From positions 35,466-99,465 of the forward strand of contig CADCLN010000017.1 in the NCBI GenBank assembly GCA_902802265.1: a stretch of 64,000 nt of DNA, given 5' to 3'. The notes beneath the pieces are model-generated. The model had not been told where the DNA came from, did not search any database, and worked only from the letters and a program-made list of their open reading frames with translations. Below are positions 25,987-34,987 of this stretch, piece after piece. The position numbers were made by a program, and so were the translations under genes. Position 1 is the first letter of the stretch, and every line of letters begins with the position of its first letter. This DNA is from an uncultured Bacteroidales bacterium (GTDB lineage Bacteria > Bacteroidota > Bacteroidia > Bacteroidales > Bacteroidaceae).

Positions 25987-26583
25987 ATGTCAAATGCAGT
26001 ACAAGATACCCCTACGACTGAGGCAACAGAAAATGTTGTCAGCGCCGGAGGCATACCCCACCGCAAATGGTTCGCAGCCGTTGTCAAGCGAAACACCGAA
26101 AAGGCATGTAGAGAAAAACTTCAGGAACTTGGTTATGAATCATACGTTGCCACACAAGAGGAAACCCGTGTGTGGCGCAATGGCGAACGTCGGAAAGTTG
26201 AGCGGGTCATCATATCGACCATCATCTTCGTCCGAGCCACAGAGCAAGAGCGCATACACACCCTCAAGCTCGGTTTCATCAACCGTTACCTTACCAACAA
26301 AGCCCTTCCTGCCAATGACCTCGGGCGGCATCCCATCGCCACCATCCCCGACGACCAGATGCAGCAGCTTCAATTCATGCTCTACAATGCAGACGCCCCC
26401 GTCAACTTTGCAGACATGCCCCTCCGTCTGGGCGACCGTGTCCGCATCACACGCGGCAGTCTGACAGGACTTGAAGGCAACATCATCCGCAACGCCTCCA
26501 CCCACTACATCGTTGTCAACATCGACTTCCTCGGTTCCGCCATGGTAAATATTTCTCTGGGCGACATTGAGCGAATAGTTTAA
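25987..26583 (+). CDS. upxY: UpxY-type transcription antiterminator (NusG family)
   Basis: Locus-specific NusG paralogue that keeps RNA polymerase from stopping early in its own polysaccharide operon. It has a NusG N-terminal domain (residues about 27-110, 'RKWFAAVVKRNTEKACREKL') and a KOW domain near 145-180 ('GDRVRITRGSLTGLEGNI'). 198 residues, typical for UpxY. It is the first gene after the locus promoter, the usual place in Bacteroides capsule loci. The companion upxZ, which normally follows, is absent; a decayed toxin/antitoxin pair sits there instead. GC content is still like the 5' flank, unlike the AT-rich genes behind it. Confidence 0.92.
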   Translation: MSNAVQDTPTTEATENVVSAGGIPHRKWFAAVVKRNTEKACREKLQELGYESYVATQEETRVWRNGERRKVERVIISTIIFVRATEQERIHTLKLGFINRYLTNKALPANDLGRHPIATIPDDQMQQLQFMLYNADAPVNFADMPLRLGDRVRITRGSLTGLEGNIIRNASTHYIVVNIDFLGSAMVNISLGDIERIV

Positions 26584-26664
26584 CAATGCTGAATAGAAAT
26601 CAAAATCCAAATACTATCCTTTTTGTCAGGCTTTGTTTTAATGTGTAAATTTTTAGACCAATTA

Positions 26665-26696
26665 TTTGGATATTTTTCAGAAATGTAGTATTTTTG
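26665..26696 (+). promoter_or_regulatory. Promoter of the toxin/antitoxin remnant
   Basis: TTTG at 26665-26668 and TATTTTTG at 26689-26696, spacing 20 bp, followed by CAGC. It lies between upxY and the capsule genes, so the AbiE-like pair has its own transcription start and may also feed the locus. Confidence 0.7.
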
Positions 26697-26719
26697 CAGC
26701 GTTTAAATATCGTTTGATC

Positions 26720-27055
26720 ATGAATGCGATAGAAATAAAAAGCCACTTAATAGCAAAACTAAAACAAGAAAAATGCTTTTGGTCGTATGACGCATCTTCC
26801 ATCCAAGATGTACCAGACGATATGCTTGTAGAGATGGTAATGCTATATTTAGACGTTGATGATATAGACCTCTTATTTAAAATTCTTCCTTATAAGAAAG
26901 TCAAGAAATATTGGATGGAAAATGTTGTCTTGCAAGGTGACATATATTATGAAATGAATGTGTTTTTTGCTTGGTTTTATTTTCATGCCAAAGATCCTAA
27001 ACGCTATGTGAAAGCTCTGGAAACAAGGTTGTTGAATAAAAGACTGGTAGCATGA
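26720..27055 (+). CDS. Probable AbiE-associated antitoxin (DUF6922-like)
   Basis: A 111-residue cytoplasmic protein starting at ATG 26720 (MNAIEIKSHL). The pattern 'FWSYDASSI...DDMLVEMVMLYLDVDDIDLLFKILP' followed by basic and aromatic helices resembles the small DUF6922 proteins that in Bacteroidetes stand before AbiEii-type nucleotidyltransferase toxins. The match is from memory of the family pattern, not from an alignment. The stop codon overlaps the ATG of the toxin remnant as ATGA, the usual arrangement of such pairs. It may still be functional although its partner is broken. Confidence 0.55.
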   Translation: MNAIEIKSHLIAKLKQEKCFWSYDASSIQDVPDDMLVEMVMLYLDVDDIDLLFKILPYKKVKKYWMENVVLQGDIYYEMNVFFAWFYFHAKDPKRYVKALETRLLNKRLVA

Positions 27056-27168
27056 AAGGGACAGGACTGGCTCCCCATACGGACATAATCTTTGAAGGAA
27101 TTTCAAAATTGGATTGTATCAAACCTTTTGTGTTGGTTGGTGGTACAGCTCTTTCGCTGCAATTGTAA
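27052..27168 (+). pseudogene. Truncated AbiEii-type nucleotidyltransferase toxin
   Basis: From ATG 27052 the frame gives 38 residues ending '...KPFVLVGGTALSLQL' and a TAA. GGTALxLQ is the start of the nucleotidyltransferase core of AbiEii/AbiGii toxins, which normally continues with an H-R-x-S-x-D-L-D-like catalytic segment and runs to 250-300 residues. None of that follows in any frame, so only the N-terminal stub remains. It overlaps the antitoxin stop by 4 bp. Confidence 0.7.
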
Positions 27169-27700
27169 AATATCAAATTAGTATATGGGTGAAATCCCCC
27201 AAAAAGTTTTGAACTTCACTTTCACTTTTTGCTCAAAACGCTTATAACCACACGATTGTCCCAAATTTAACTTCACTTTAATTTCACTTTAACTTCACTC
27301 CACCTTCACTTACAAATCTTGGAGGATTAAGAGTAATTAAAGTAATTCGTTTCATATCGCTCCAAACTACAACCGTCCCCTTTACCATACCTTCATCGCA
27401 ACCTGTCAGATGATGGGGATGTCTGTTCTGAAATATTTTAAGCCTCTTTTCTGCAATCGCAAAGGGGCGTACTGATTACGAAAATATACTGCCCATGACA
27501 ATTCGTCTTTGCAGGGTAGCTTGAAAAAACAATAAAAACTTAGTCAATTAAAATGTGTTTTACCTGAAAGGGCAATCTTTAGGGGTCTATACGTCAGAAT
27601 TGGTTGGCTAATACGTGAAAAGCAGTTCTGTTTTTTACTTTTTACATTATAATCCCCATTCTTCTTTCTATAATTTGCAAACTTACTGACAATTGAGCCA
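27169..27700. other. Non-coding stretch between toxin stub and wzx
   Basis: About 530 bp without a convincing gene. It holds the TTCACTTT repeats (27212-27310) and short frames of up to 22 codons. It may be a scar of the deletion that removed the rest of the toxin gene and upxZ. No consensus promoter is seen just before wzx, so wzx is probably read from upstream. Confidence 0.5.
27212..27310. repeat. Direct repeats of TTCACTTT(AA)
   Basis: Seven copies of TTCACT(T/C), several as AACTTCACTTT, occur in two clusters (27212-27230 and 27267-27310). Function unknown. Confidence 0.65.
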
Positions 27701-27741
27701 GAACAACTCCTTGGTTCCTGAGCAACTCCACCGAGTTGTTC
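27701..27741 (+). promoter_or_regulatory. Two competing hairpins before wzx
   Basis: GAGTTGTTC (27733-27741) can pair with GAACAACTC (27701-27709; 9 perfect bp, 23-nt loop) or with GAGCAACTC (27720-27728; 9 bp with one G-U, tetraloop CACC). The two structures exclude each other, as in an attenuator. The wzx start lies 30 nt downstream. There is no T run, so the effect, if any, would be on translation or on polymerase pausing. Confidence 0.5.
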
Positions 27742-27770
27742 GGCTTTGTTGTCAGCACAATAATTGTATA

Positions 27771-29309
27771 ATGCACGATAATTCTACTAATAGTAAACGG
27801 ATAGCTAAAAATACGTTATTGTTATACGTGCGTATGCTATTTTTGATGCTCATTTCACTTTATACGAGCAGAGTAATATTAAATGCTTTAGGTGTAGAAG
27901 ATTATGGTATATATAATGTCGTAGGCGGAGTTGTTACAATGTTTTCAGTATTGAGCGGGTCATTAAGTGCAGCTATTAGTCGCTTTATAACATTTGAACT
28001 TGGAACTGGGAATTTGGAACGATTAAAGAAAATATTTTCATCTTCAATCACTATACAAATCGGTATTGCAATCATTATTGTTGTTTTGGCAGAGACTATA
28101 GGTCTATGGTTTTTGAATTACAAAATGGTGATTCCAGAAAGCAGAATGATTGCTGCTAATTGGTGTTTCCAATTCTCAATTATTACATTTTGTGTCAATT
28201 TAATCAGTGTTCCATATAACGCAGCAATTATTGCCCATGAAAAAATGTCTGCTTTTGCATATATTTCTATATTAGAAGCTATAGGAAAATTGATAATAGC
28301 ATGGCTCATTCTCATTAATCCTATAGACCGGCTCATTTATTTTGCGGCATTAGTGGGTTTACTTGCATGTATTATTCGGTTTGTTTATACTTGGTATTGC
28401 AAACGTCATTTTGAAGAATGTACTTACCATTTCGTATATGACCATGGTCTGTTAAAGCAAATGTTCGGCTTTGCAGGATGGAATTTTATAGGCGCATCGT
28501 CTGCTGTTTTTCGAGATCATGGGGGAAACATTATTCTAAATCTTTTTGGGGGACCCACAGTGAATGCAGCAAGGGCCATAGCAATAAAAGTGAGTGCTGT
28601 GACAAACAGCTTTGTTCAGAATTTTATGATGGCTTTAAATCCACAGATTACAAAATCTTATGCCATCGGAGACCACGAATACATGTTTAAGTTGATGTTC
28701 CAAGGTGCAAGACTATCTTATTACATTCTGCTGTTGCTTTGTTTGCCAATAATGCTGAATACACATTATATTCTTGTAATATGGTTAAAACTTGTTCCAG
28801 AACACACAGTGCTTTTTGTACAACTCGTTATTCTTTTCACCTTAAGTGAATCTATATCAGGACCGCTTGTTACGGCAATGTTGGCAACAGGAAAGATTCG
28901 CGATTATCAATTGCTTGTTGGCGGGCTACAAATGATGAACTTGCCGATAGCTTATATATGCCTATATTGGGGGGCTATCCCTGAGTCGGTAATTATTGTT
29001 GCTATAGTTATTAGCCAATGTTGCTTGGTTGCGAGATTATATATGTTGCGAAAAATGATAGGGTTAAAGGTTCGCTATTATTTAACGCATGTGTATCTCA
29101 ATGTTATTATCGTATCCGTTTTGTCCAGTATCATTCCTGTAATTATTATCGACAATTTTTCAGAAACGTTCTCAGCTTTACTATTTACTTCTTTGATTGC
29201 CATTTTGAGTACTATATTCGTAGAATTATATATAGGCTGTTCAAAGAAGGAAAGGCAAATATTTTATATTCAAATTAAAAAAGCCAGTAAGAAGCTTCGT
29301 GTAAAATGA
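27771..29309 (+). CDS. wzx: Lipid-linked oligosaccharide flippase (Wzx/PST family)
   Basis: Inner-membrane protein that flips undecaprenyl-linked repeat units to the periplasm. About 512 residues from ATG 27771 (MHDNSTNSKRIAKNTLLLYVRM). I chose this start because the frame upstream of it crosses the hairpin region and has no membrane-protein character. 12-14 hydrophobic helices are visible, with 'SRVILNALGVEDYGIYNVVGG' at the N-terminus as in MATE/PST flippases. The stop overlaps the ATG of the next gene (ATGA at 29306-29309), so the two are translationally coupled. Confidence 0.9.
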   Translation: MHDNSTNSKRIAKNTLLLYVRMLFLMLISLYTSRVILNALGVEDYGIYNVVGGVVTMFSVLSGSLSAAISRFITFELGTGNLERLKKIFSSSITIQIGIAIIIVVLAETIGLWFLNYKMVIPESRMIAANWCFQFSIITFCVNLISVPYNAAIIAHEKMSAFAYISILEAIGKLIIAWLILINPIDRLIYFAALVGLLACIIRFVYTWYCKRHFEECTYHFVYDHGLLKQMFGFAGWNFIGASSAVFRDHGGNIILNLFGGPTVNAARAIAIKVSAVTNSFVQNFMMALNPQITKSYAIGDHEYMFKLMFQGARLSYYILLLLCLPIMLNTHYILVIWLKLVPEHTVLFVQLVILFTLSESISGPLVTAMLATGKIRDYQLLVGGLQMMNLPIAYICLYWGAIPESVIIVAIVISQCCLVARLYMLRKMIGLKVRYYLTHVYLNVIIVSVLSSIIPVIIIDNFSETFSALLFTSLIAILSTIFVELYIGCSKKERQIFYIQIKKASKKLRVK

Positions 29310-30466
29310 TACAGATTGATAATCCCGCAAATTGTTGTGGCTGTACAGCCTGTGCCAGCATTTGTGCTCAAGATGCCATCACAATGGAACCTGATGCTTT
29401 GGGGTTTCTATATCCTAAAATAGATGTAACCAAATGTGTAGAATGTGGGTTGTGTGAAAAGGTTTGCCAATTCAACGAACACTATGATTGTTCATTGAAT
29501 TTGCCACTGCCGAAGGCTTATGCTGCACGGCACAAAGACCTCAACGAGGTAATGAAATCTCGGTCTGGAGCAGCTTTTGTTGCTATTAGCGATTATATTT
29601 TGGAACAAGGTGGTGTAGTGTATGGAGCAGGGTATAAAGATCATTTTCGTGTTGTTCATAAACGAGCCACAACAAAAGCAGAACGTGATGAGTTTCGTGG
29701 CAGCAAGTATGTACAAAGCGATTTGACAGGTGTATTTCATCAAGTGAAAGAGGATTTGAAAAGCGGATTAACCGTTCTTTTTTCTGGAACCCCTTGTCAA
29801 ACATCTGGATTAAATGCGTATGTGGGGAAAAAACTTCGTCAGAATCTTGTGCTAGTGGATATTGTTTGTCATGGTGTACCAGCCCCATATATTTGGCGTG
29901 ATTATATTAATCACATTGAGTTTGAATGTAAAAAGATAATTGTTGCTGTAGATTTTAGAGATAAGAGTCATTATGGATGGAAGGATCATAAAGAATCCTT
30001 TTTGTTGGATGATGAATCCTTTATAACTAAAACCTTATGGACACATTTATTTTATCAACATATTATGTTTCGGCATTCTTGTGGTGTGTGTCATTTTACC
30101 AATCTTCAACGTCCAAGCGATATTACATTGGCTGATTTTTGGGGGTGGGAAGAAAATGTTCCAGGGTTTAATGATGATAACAGGGGAGTAAATCTTGTAT
30201 TGGTAAATACGGAAAAAGGGAAGAATCTATTTAAAACTGCCTGTAACAACCTTGACACCAAAGATGTTGATATTAGGAACTGCCTCCAACCCAATTTGCA
30301 ACACCCCTCTGTGATTCATCCAGACCGCAAGACATTTGAAAAAGCATATAAGCAAAAGGGGTTCAGAAAAACCATGCAGAAATATGGTAATTCCGGATGG
30401 CAATATCAACTAAAAGCGCGTGTTCACAAAGTGGCGCGAATAATAAAAAAGTTCTTAACAAAATGA
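29306..30466 (+). CDS. F420-hydrogenase/dehydrogenase beta-subunit-like protein, copy 1
   Basis: A 386-residue cytoplasmic Fe-S protein. Two CxxCxxCxxxC motifs at the N-terminus ('CCGCTACASIC', 'CVECGLCEKVC') bind 4Fe-4S clusters. The rest matches the FrhB-type flavin domains ('RSGAAFVAISDYIL', 'FRGSKYVQSD', 'VLFSGTPCQTSGL'). Proteins of this type are frequent in Bacteroidetes polysaccharide loci next to pyruvyl transferases, but their reaction there is not established; a redox step on a sugar or lipid is possible. It is coupled by 4-bp overlaps to wzx before and to the pyruvyl transferase behind. A second copy lies at 40344-41552. Confidence 0.88.
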   Translation: MIQIDNPANCCGCTACASICAQDAITMEPDALGFLYPKIDVTKCVECGLCEKVCQFNEHYDCSLNLPLPKAYAARHKDLNEVMKSRSGAAFVAISDYILEQGGVVYGAGYKDHFRVVHKRATTKAERDEFRGSKYVQSDLTGVFHQVKEDLKSGLTVLFSGTPCQTSGLNAYVGKKLRQNLVLVDIVCHGVPAPYIWRDYINHIEFECKKIIVAVDFRDKSHYGWKDHKESFLLDDESFITKTLWTHLFYQHIMFRHSCGVCHFTNLQRPSDITLADFWGWEENVPGFNDDNRGVNLVLVNTEKGKNLFKTACNNLDTKDVDIRNCLQPNLQHPSVIHPDRKTFEKAYKQKGFRKTMQKYGNSGWQYQLKARVHKVARIIKKFLTK

Positions 30467-31524
30467 AAGTTGGCATATTAACATTTCATCGAGCAAATAA
30501 TTATGGGGCGGTTCTTCAATGCTATGCATTACAGGAGTTTATTAAACAAAGGGGGCATGAAGTCTGGATTATTGATTATAGACAACCTTCTATAGAAAAA
30601 GTGTATACCTATTGGAAATGGAGTTGGTTTTGTAAGAAAATTTTATTTCCTCAAAGAATGATAAAATATATATCGTATGTAAAAAGGGGACATAAAAAAA
30701 CTATTTATTTTGATTCTTTTAGAAACAGATATTTACACTTGACTCAGAAATATAATGCAAATCATATACCTTCAGAATTTGACAGATATATTATTGGGTC
30801 AGACCAATTATTGTCTATTAATATAACACATGGATTAGATCCTATCTATAGTGCGAAATTTCCCGTAAAATTAGGTTCAAAAAAAATAGGTTATGCAATA
30901 AGTTCTAATAAACCATCATTAGATTATATTAATAGTGTTGGTTGGGGACAGTTTTTTATGGGGTACGATGCTTTCTCTTTAAGAGAACAATCATTGGCAG
31001 ATTATGTAAATACATTGAGCGGAAGACATATTGAAGTTTGTTTGGATCCAACTCTTTTGTTAGATGAAAAAAAATGGGATGCTCTTTGCTTACATTCTCC
31101 TATCTATGAAAATAATATTGTTGTGTACCAAGTAAGGTTTTTGCCAGGGAAAGAACAGGAACTGATGCAAAAAGCAAAAATTTTATCGAAACACATAAAT
31201 TGTAAAATAGTAGATCTATCATCGGGCGAATATAATGTCAATGAATGGCTGTCTTACATCAAAGGTGCAAGGTGTGTTATCACATCATCTTTTCATGCTA
31301 CAGTATTTGCATTGGTTTTTAATAAGCCCTTATATTCTTTTAAATTGAATGATGGGCATGATGAACGCTATGTGGATTTGTTGGAATCTATCGAGCTGCA
31401 TAATTGTATTTGTGATTTAAATTATACCCCGACTTGTTTACCAAAATATGATAAAACCTTTATATCTTCAAAACTGACCACATTGCGTAAACCTTCATTG
31501 TTTTTCTTGTGTTCTAATATTTGA
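30463..31524 (+). CDS. Polysaccharide pyruvyl transferase family protein, copy 1
   Basis: Transfers pyruvate from phosphoenolpyruvate to sugar hydroxyls to make acidic ketals, by family assignment. It starts at ATG 30463 ('MKVGILTFHRANNYGAVLQCYAL', the family N-terminus), overlapping the previous stop as ATGA; an upstream in-frame start at 30397 would overlap much more. About 353 residues. 'RYIIGSDQLLS' (normally GSDQvW) and 'VITSSFHATVFAL' (normally TxSFHGtvfs) mark the nucleotide/PEP region; the His is kept while the Gly is changed to Ala. Codon use is strongly AT-rich. Confidence 0.88.
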   Translation: MKVGILTFHRANNYGAVLQCYALQEFIKQRGHEVWIIDYRQPSIEKVYTYWKWSWFCKKILFPQRMIKYISYVKRGHKKTIYFDSFRNRYLHLTQKYNANHIPSEFDRYIIGSDQLLSINITHGLDPIYSAKFPVKLGSKKIGYAISSNKPSLDYINSVGWGQFFMGYDAFSLREQSLADYVNTLSGRHIEVCLDPTLLLDEKKWDALCLHSPIYENNIVVYQVRFLPGKEQELMQKAKILSKHINCKIVDLSSGEYNVNEWLSYIKGARCVITSSFHATVFALVFNKPLYSFKLNDGHDERYVDLLESIELHNCICDLNYTPTCLPKYDKTFISSKLTTLRKPSLFFLCSNI

Positions 31525-31562
31525 AAGGTTGTGGTTTGTTTTGTTATTAAAAAACAAAATCT

Positions 31563-32771
31563 ATGGCATTAACAATAGATAAAATTATACTAATCTGCCT
31601 AATATTCTTAGGATCAAATGTACTAGGAGTATTTAATATTGATGAAAAATTATTTCATGCAATGCTTTTAGCACTTGCAATAATCCCATGTACATATTAT
31701 AGTAGAATTTGGAAACAGAACAAACCCTTTTTATTCCTATTTCTTTTTGTAATTATATTTGCTGTTTATCGATTGTATACGGACAGGGGGGAAGGTACTC
31801 GTGCCAGTATGTTGGCTATTTTAGGTGCACCTATTCTTTTTTCTGCTTTTCCTGATTACCTCAAATATAACAGAATAAAAAATGTCAGTTTTTGGAGATT
31901 TGTTATGACTATTGTTTTACTGGGTTATATCCTTGAAACATCTCTTGCTATATATGAACGATTAATCGGATATAATGTTTTTGGTTGGCGAGGAGACATT
32001 GTTTTTTCAGAAGAAGAAATGGGTGAGATTTTCTATCGGTGCACAAGCCTTTATGGCCATCCTTTGGGTAATGCTTTGATTATAACAATTGCAATGTCTT
32101 TTATTTTAATTTCAAAACTGAAGCCAAAGATAAAATTCTTGCTTTGGGGATTGGGGTATATTTCTATATTATGTTTCAATACGCGAGGAAGTATTGTTGG
32201 TAACGCTTTGTTTTTGACTATATATTTGATTTACACAATAACAATTAATAAAAAAATGAATAGTTCCACAAAGTATTCCATAATATTGGGTGCAATTGTT
32301 TCTGCCATTATGGGATACATAGCCATCTTTTATTATGGATGGGGGGGGAGATTATTGGAGATGGGGCTTTTTGACGACAGCAGTGCACAAGTTCGCGTAG
32401 ATGCATGGATCCTTTTTGATTATTATGATATTGAAAGCTTTCTTTTTCCACATAGTTATATTGAAGCAGATATTATCAAATCTTCCTTGGGACTACGTCA
32501 CCTTGAGAATCCTTGGTTGGGAATCATATTATACAATGGACTTTTTTTCTTAATAACGTATGTCTCCTTATACTTTATGTTTTTTAAAAGATTGTTTAAA
32601 ACATATAGCCTCTTCGATAAAATATTCGTATCTGGAGCGTTTCTTTTGATAGCTTCCACATGTAATACATTTGACACGGATTTTTTTGGACTGTTTTATT
32701 TCATATTATTATCTGTATTATTCATTCCTAATTTATACGGTAATATAGTGGATAAAAAATATTTGATATGA
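31563..32771 (+). CDS. wzy: Probable O-antigen/capsule polymerase (Wzy-like)
   Basis: A 402-residue protein with about eleven hydrophobic helices and a long loop between residues about 265 and 310 ('GLFDDSSAQVRVDAW'), as in Wzy/O-antigen ligase proteins. 'NTRGSIVGNALFL' resembles the short R-G/S segment before the large periplasmic loop in the Wzy_C/O-antigen ligase family. No other polymerase candidate is present in the locus, and it stands with wzx and glycosyltransferases, so I infer it joins the repeat units in the periplasm. Sequence conservation in this family is too low for a firmer call. Confidence 0.75.
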   Translation: MALTIDKIILICLIFLGSNVLGVFNIDEKLFHAMLLALAIIPCTYYSRIWKQNKPFLFLFLFVIIFAVYRLYTDRGEGTRASMLAILGAPILFSAFPDYLKYNRIKNVSFWRFVMTIVLLGYILETSLAIYERLIGYNVFGWRGDIVFSEEEMGEIFYRCTSLYGHPLGNALIITIAMSFILISKLKPKIKFLLWGLGYISILCFNTRGSIVGNALFLTIYLIYTITINKKMNSSTKYSIILGAIVSAIMGYIAIFYYGWGGRLLEMGLFDDSSAQVRVDAWILFDYYDIESFLFPHSYIEADIIKSSLGLRHLENPWLGIILYNGLFFLITYVSLYFMFFKRLFKTYSLFDKIFVSGAFLLIASTCNTFDTDFFGLFYFILLSVLFIPNLYGNIVDKKYLI

Positions 32772-32775
32772 TTTT

Positions 32776-33738
32776 ATGCCTACAATATCAGTTATCATCC
32801 CTGTTTTTAATGCATCGCAATATTTAAAAGAATGCATTGATTCGATTGTTTCTCAATCTTTTAAAAATTATGAACTTCTTTTGATTGATGATGGATGTCA
32901 AGATGAATCAGGAAACATTTGTGATGAATATGCTAAGATTGATGAACGAATCAAGGTGTTTCATCAAATAAACAGTGGCGTAAGTGTTGCAAGAAATGTG
33001 GGTTTGGATAATGCCCAAGGTGAGTGGATTGTTTTTGCAGATGCTGATGACATAATGTTACCTAATGCATTATCGATCCTTTACAATGCGGTTTATGAAA
33101 AAAATGCAGATGTGGTACTTGGTAGCACGAAAGTTTTGGTAAAAGATAGGACATATCCGTATCATGTATATGATTTAAAACAAACGACAGATGTGATAAA
33201 CAACATGAATCATCCTGCTTTATGGGGATATCTTTTCAAAGCATCTCTTATTCATGATAAAAACATCCGTTTTGTTCCAAAGCTGGCTTACTCCGAAGAT
33301 CAGGTGTTTCTGGCAACCATTGCTATTCATGCTGTATCTATCATCACAATATCAGATTATGTTTATATTTACAGGCGGTATGAAACATCTGTATCAGCAA
33401 ATAAGGATGGTGTAAAGACTTCTTATCATCAATTTTTAGCTGCATTTTCAATAAAGAAGTTGATAAATGGATCTTTATCGAAAGAAAAGATTCAATATTT
33501 GTTGAAAAAGCAAAAAATATTGATGAAAGGCGGATATATGGATTTTGCATCCTCATCTTTTTCCTATAAAAAATACAAACTGTATGAACAGCAATATTTA
33601 AAATTTTTCGAAGGGAAATTTCTCTTGTTTCTAAACACATTGTTTTCGTGGTTGACATATAAAAGACGAAAGATAATATCTATAAAAGGTAATCCACTAA
33701 AAGGGAAACGTGGATTAAGTAAATTCATTGGGCATTGA
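32776..33738 (+). CDS. Glycosyltransferase family 2
   Basis: Inverting GT-A transferase acting on the lipid-linked repeat unit at the cytoplasmic face. Motifs: 'ISVIIPVFNASQYLKECIDS' at the N-terminus, 'LLIDDGCQDES' near 35-46, and the DxD-type 'VFADADD' near 92. 320 residues. The usual DDGSxD is DDGCQD here. It starts 4 bp after the wzy stop, so it is in the same operon. Donor and acceptor cannot be told from sequence. Confidence 0.92.
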   Translation: MPTISVIIPVFNASQYLKECIDSIVSQSFKNYELLLIDDGCQDESGNICDEYAKIDERIKVFHQINSGVSVARNVGLDNAQGEWIVFADADDIMLPNALSILYNAVYEKNADVVLGSTKVLVKDRTYPYHVYDLKQTTDVINNMNHPALWGYLFKASLIHDKNIRFVPKLAYSEDQVFLATIAIHAVSIITISDYVYIYRRYETSVSANKDGVKTSYHQFLAAFSIKKLINGSLSKEKIQYLLKKQKILMKGGYMDFASSSFSYKKYKLYEQQYLKFFEGKFLLFLNTLFSWLTYKRRKIISIKGNPLKGKRGLSKFIGH

Positions 33739-33835
33739 GTGGATTCCCATTCTCTATACTGTCTGTTTGTCTGTTTTGTGGTAATCCGAAAGAAAAAGAA
33801 CGGCTTAGAAATAACACAAACCTAAACAATATATA

Positions 33836-34987
33836 ATGAACAACAAAGTCTTTGTTATTGGTGGCAACCACCATAATGCTTTGGGGGTTATCAGGTCTTT
33901 AGGCGAACGTGGCATAAACCCTTATGTGGTGATACAATGCAAAGATAAAAAGCCCTATATATGTCTAAGTAAATATATTCGCAAATATTGGATTGTCACT
34001 TCCGAAACAGAAGTATTGGAACTTTTAAAATTAGAAGCAAAGAAATTACAAGGTGGAAAAGCGGTTTTGATAGCTTGTGCAGACAATCTTTCAAGCCTTG
34101 TTGACATGCATCGCAATGAACTTAAACAATGGTTTTGTCTTCCTGGTTCAGAAGAACAAGGTCGCATCACTCATCTGATGGATAAAGAGGTGATGTCTGA
34201 TTTAGCCCGAGAAGTCGGTTTCCTTGTGCCTCAATCTGTATCTATTAGGACCTCAGACAATAAAGAAATAGATATTCCCCAGCCCTGGATCATTAAACCC
34301 TTATTAAGTAAAGATGGAGCAAAGGCTGATATTGAGCGAATATATGCTCCAAAAGAATGGAAAAACTATTGTCAGCGACATTATTCTTTGGTTCAGGTTC
34401 AGCAATTGATAGACAAGGATTATGAATACCAACTGATAGGACTCTCGCTGAACGGAGGAGGAGAGGTCATAGTTCCTGGACTGAGTTATGTGATTAGGCC
34501 AGCAGCTACTACGAATACAGGCTTTTTACATTATATTCCTCTTGATAATTCTTATCAACAGGTATTGGAAACTGGAAAACGTTTTCTGAGGGCTACAGGC
34601 TATTCTGGTCTGTTTAGCCTTGAGTTTTTGAAAGGTAAAGACGGCAAAGATTACTTTATGGAAATAAATTTCAGAAATGATGGAAATTCCATTTGTGTAA
34701 CAGCCTCAGGGGTGAACCTTCCCTACATTTGGTATTTATATAATACTGGTGGTAACTATCATGAGGAGATAGCAAGAATTCTAATGAAACCTGTTTATGT
34801 GATGCCTGAATTTGCAGACATAACTTTGATAACACATGGGCAATTAAATTTCTTTATATGGTTGAAAGATGTTTGTCGAACAGACCGATTTATGGAATTT
34901 GACAAACATGACATGAAACCTTTTATCCAATTATTGAAAGAATTCGTAAATCGAGGAGTTAAAAAAATTGAGAACAAAGTTATCTAA
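33836..34987 (+). CDS. ATP-grasp protein, copy 1
   Basis: A 383-residue cytoplasmic ligase of the ATP-grasp fold: it activates a carboxylate with ATP and joins it to an amine or thiol. An N-terminal Rossmann-like part ('VFVIGGNHHNALGVIRSLGERG'), an ATP-binding part ('PWIIKPLLSKDGAKA') and the metal motif 'GLFSLEFLKGKDGKDYFMEINFRNDG' near 265-290 are visible. It is homologous to the protein at 37144-38301; both share 'NPLG/HNALG-(V/I)IRSLGE(R/K)G' and 'D-K-E'. Bounded by a 97-bp gap before and a 20-bp overlap with the BCCT gene behind. The substrate may be an amino acid or amine added to the glycan. Confidence 0.82.
   Translation: MNNKVFVIGGNHHNALGVIRSLGERGINPYVVIQCKDKKPYICLSKYIRKYWIVTSETEVLELLKLEAKKLQGGKAVLIACADNLSSLVDMHRNELKQWFCLPGSEEQGRITHLMDKEVMSDLAREVGFLVPQSVSIRTSDNKEIDIPQPWIIKPLLSKDGAKADIERIYAPKEWKNYCQRHYSLVQVQQLIDKDYEYQLIGLSLNGGGEVIVPGLSYVIRPAATTNTGFLHYIPLDNSYQQVLETGKRFLRATGYSGLFSLEFLKGKDGKDYFMEINFRNDGNSICVTASGVNLPYIWYLYNTGGNYHEEIARILMKPVYVMPEFADITLITHGQLNFFIWLKDVCRTDRFMEFDKHDMKPFIQLLKEFVNRGVKKIENKVI

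Noticed and set aside
27412-27477. Small gene of 21 codons (MMGMSVLKYF...)
   Set aside because: No promoter, no ribosome-binding site and no known family; probably chance.
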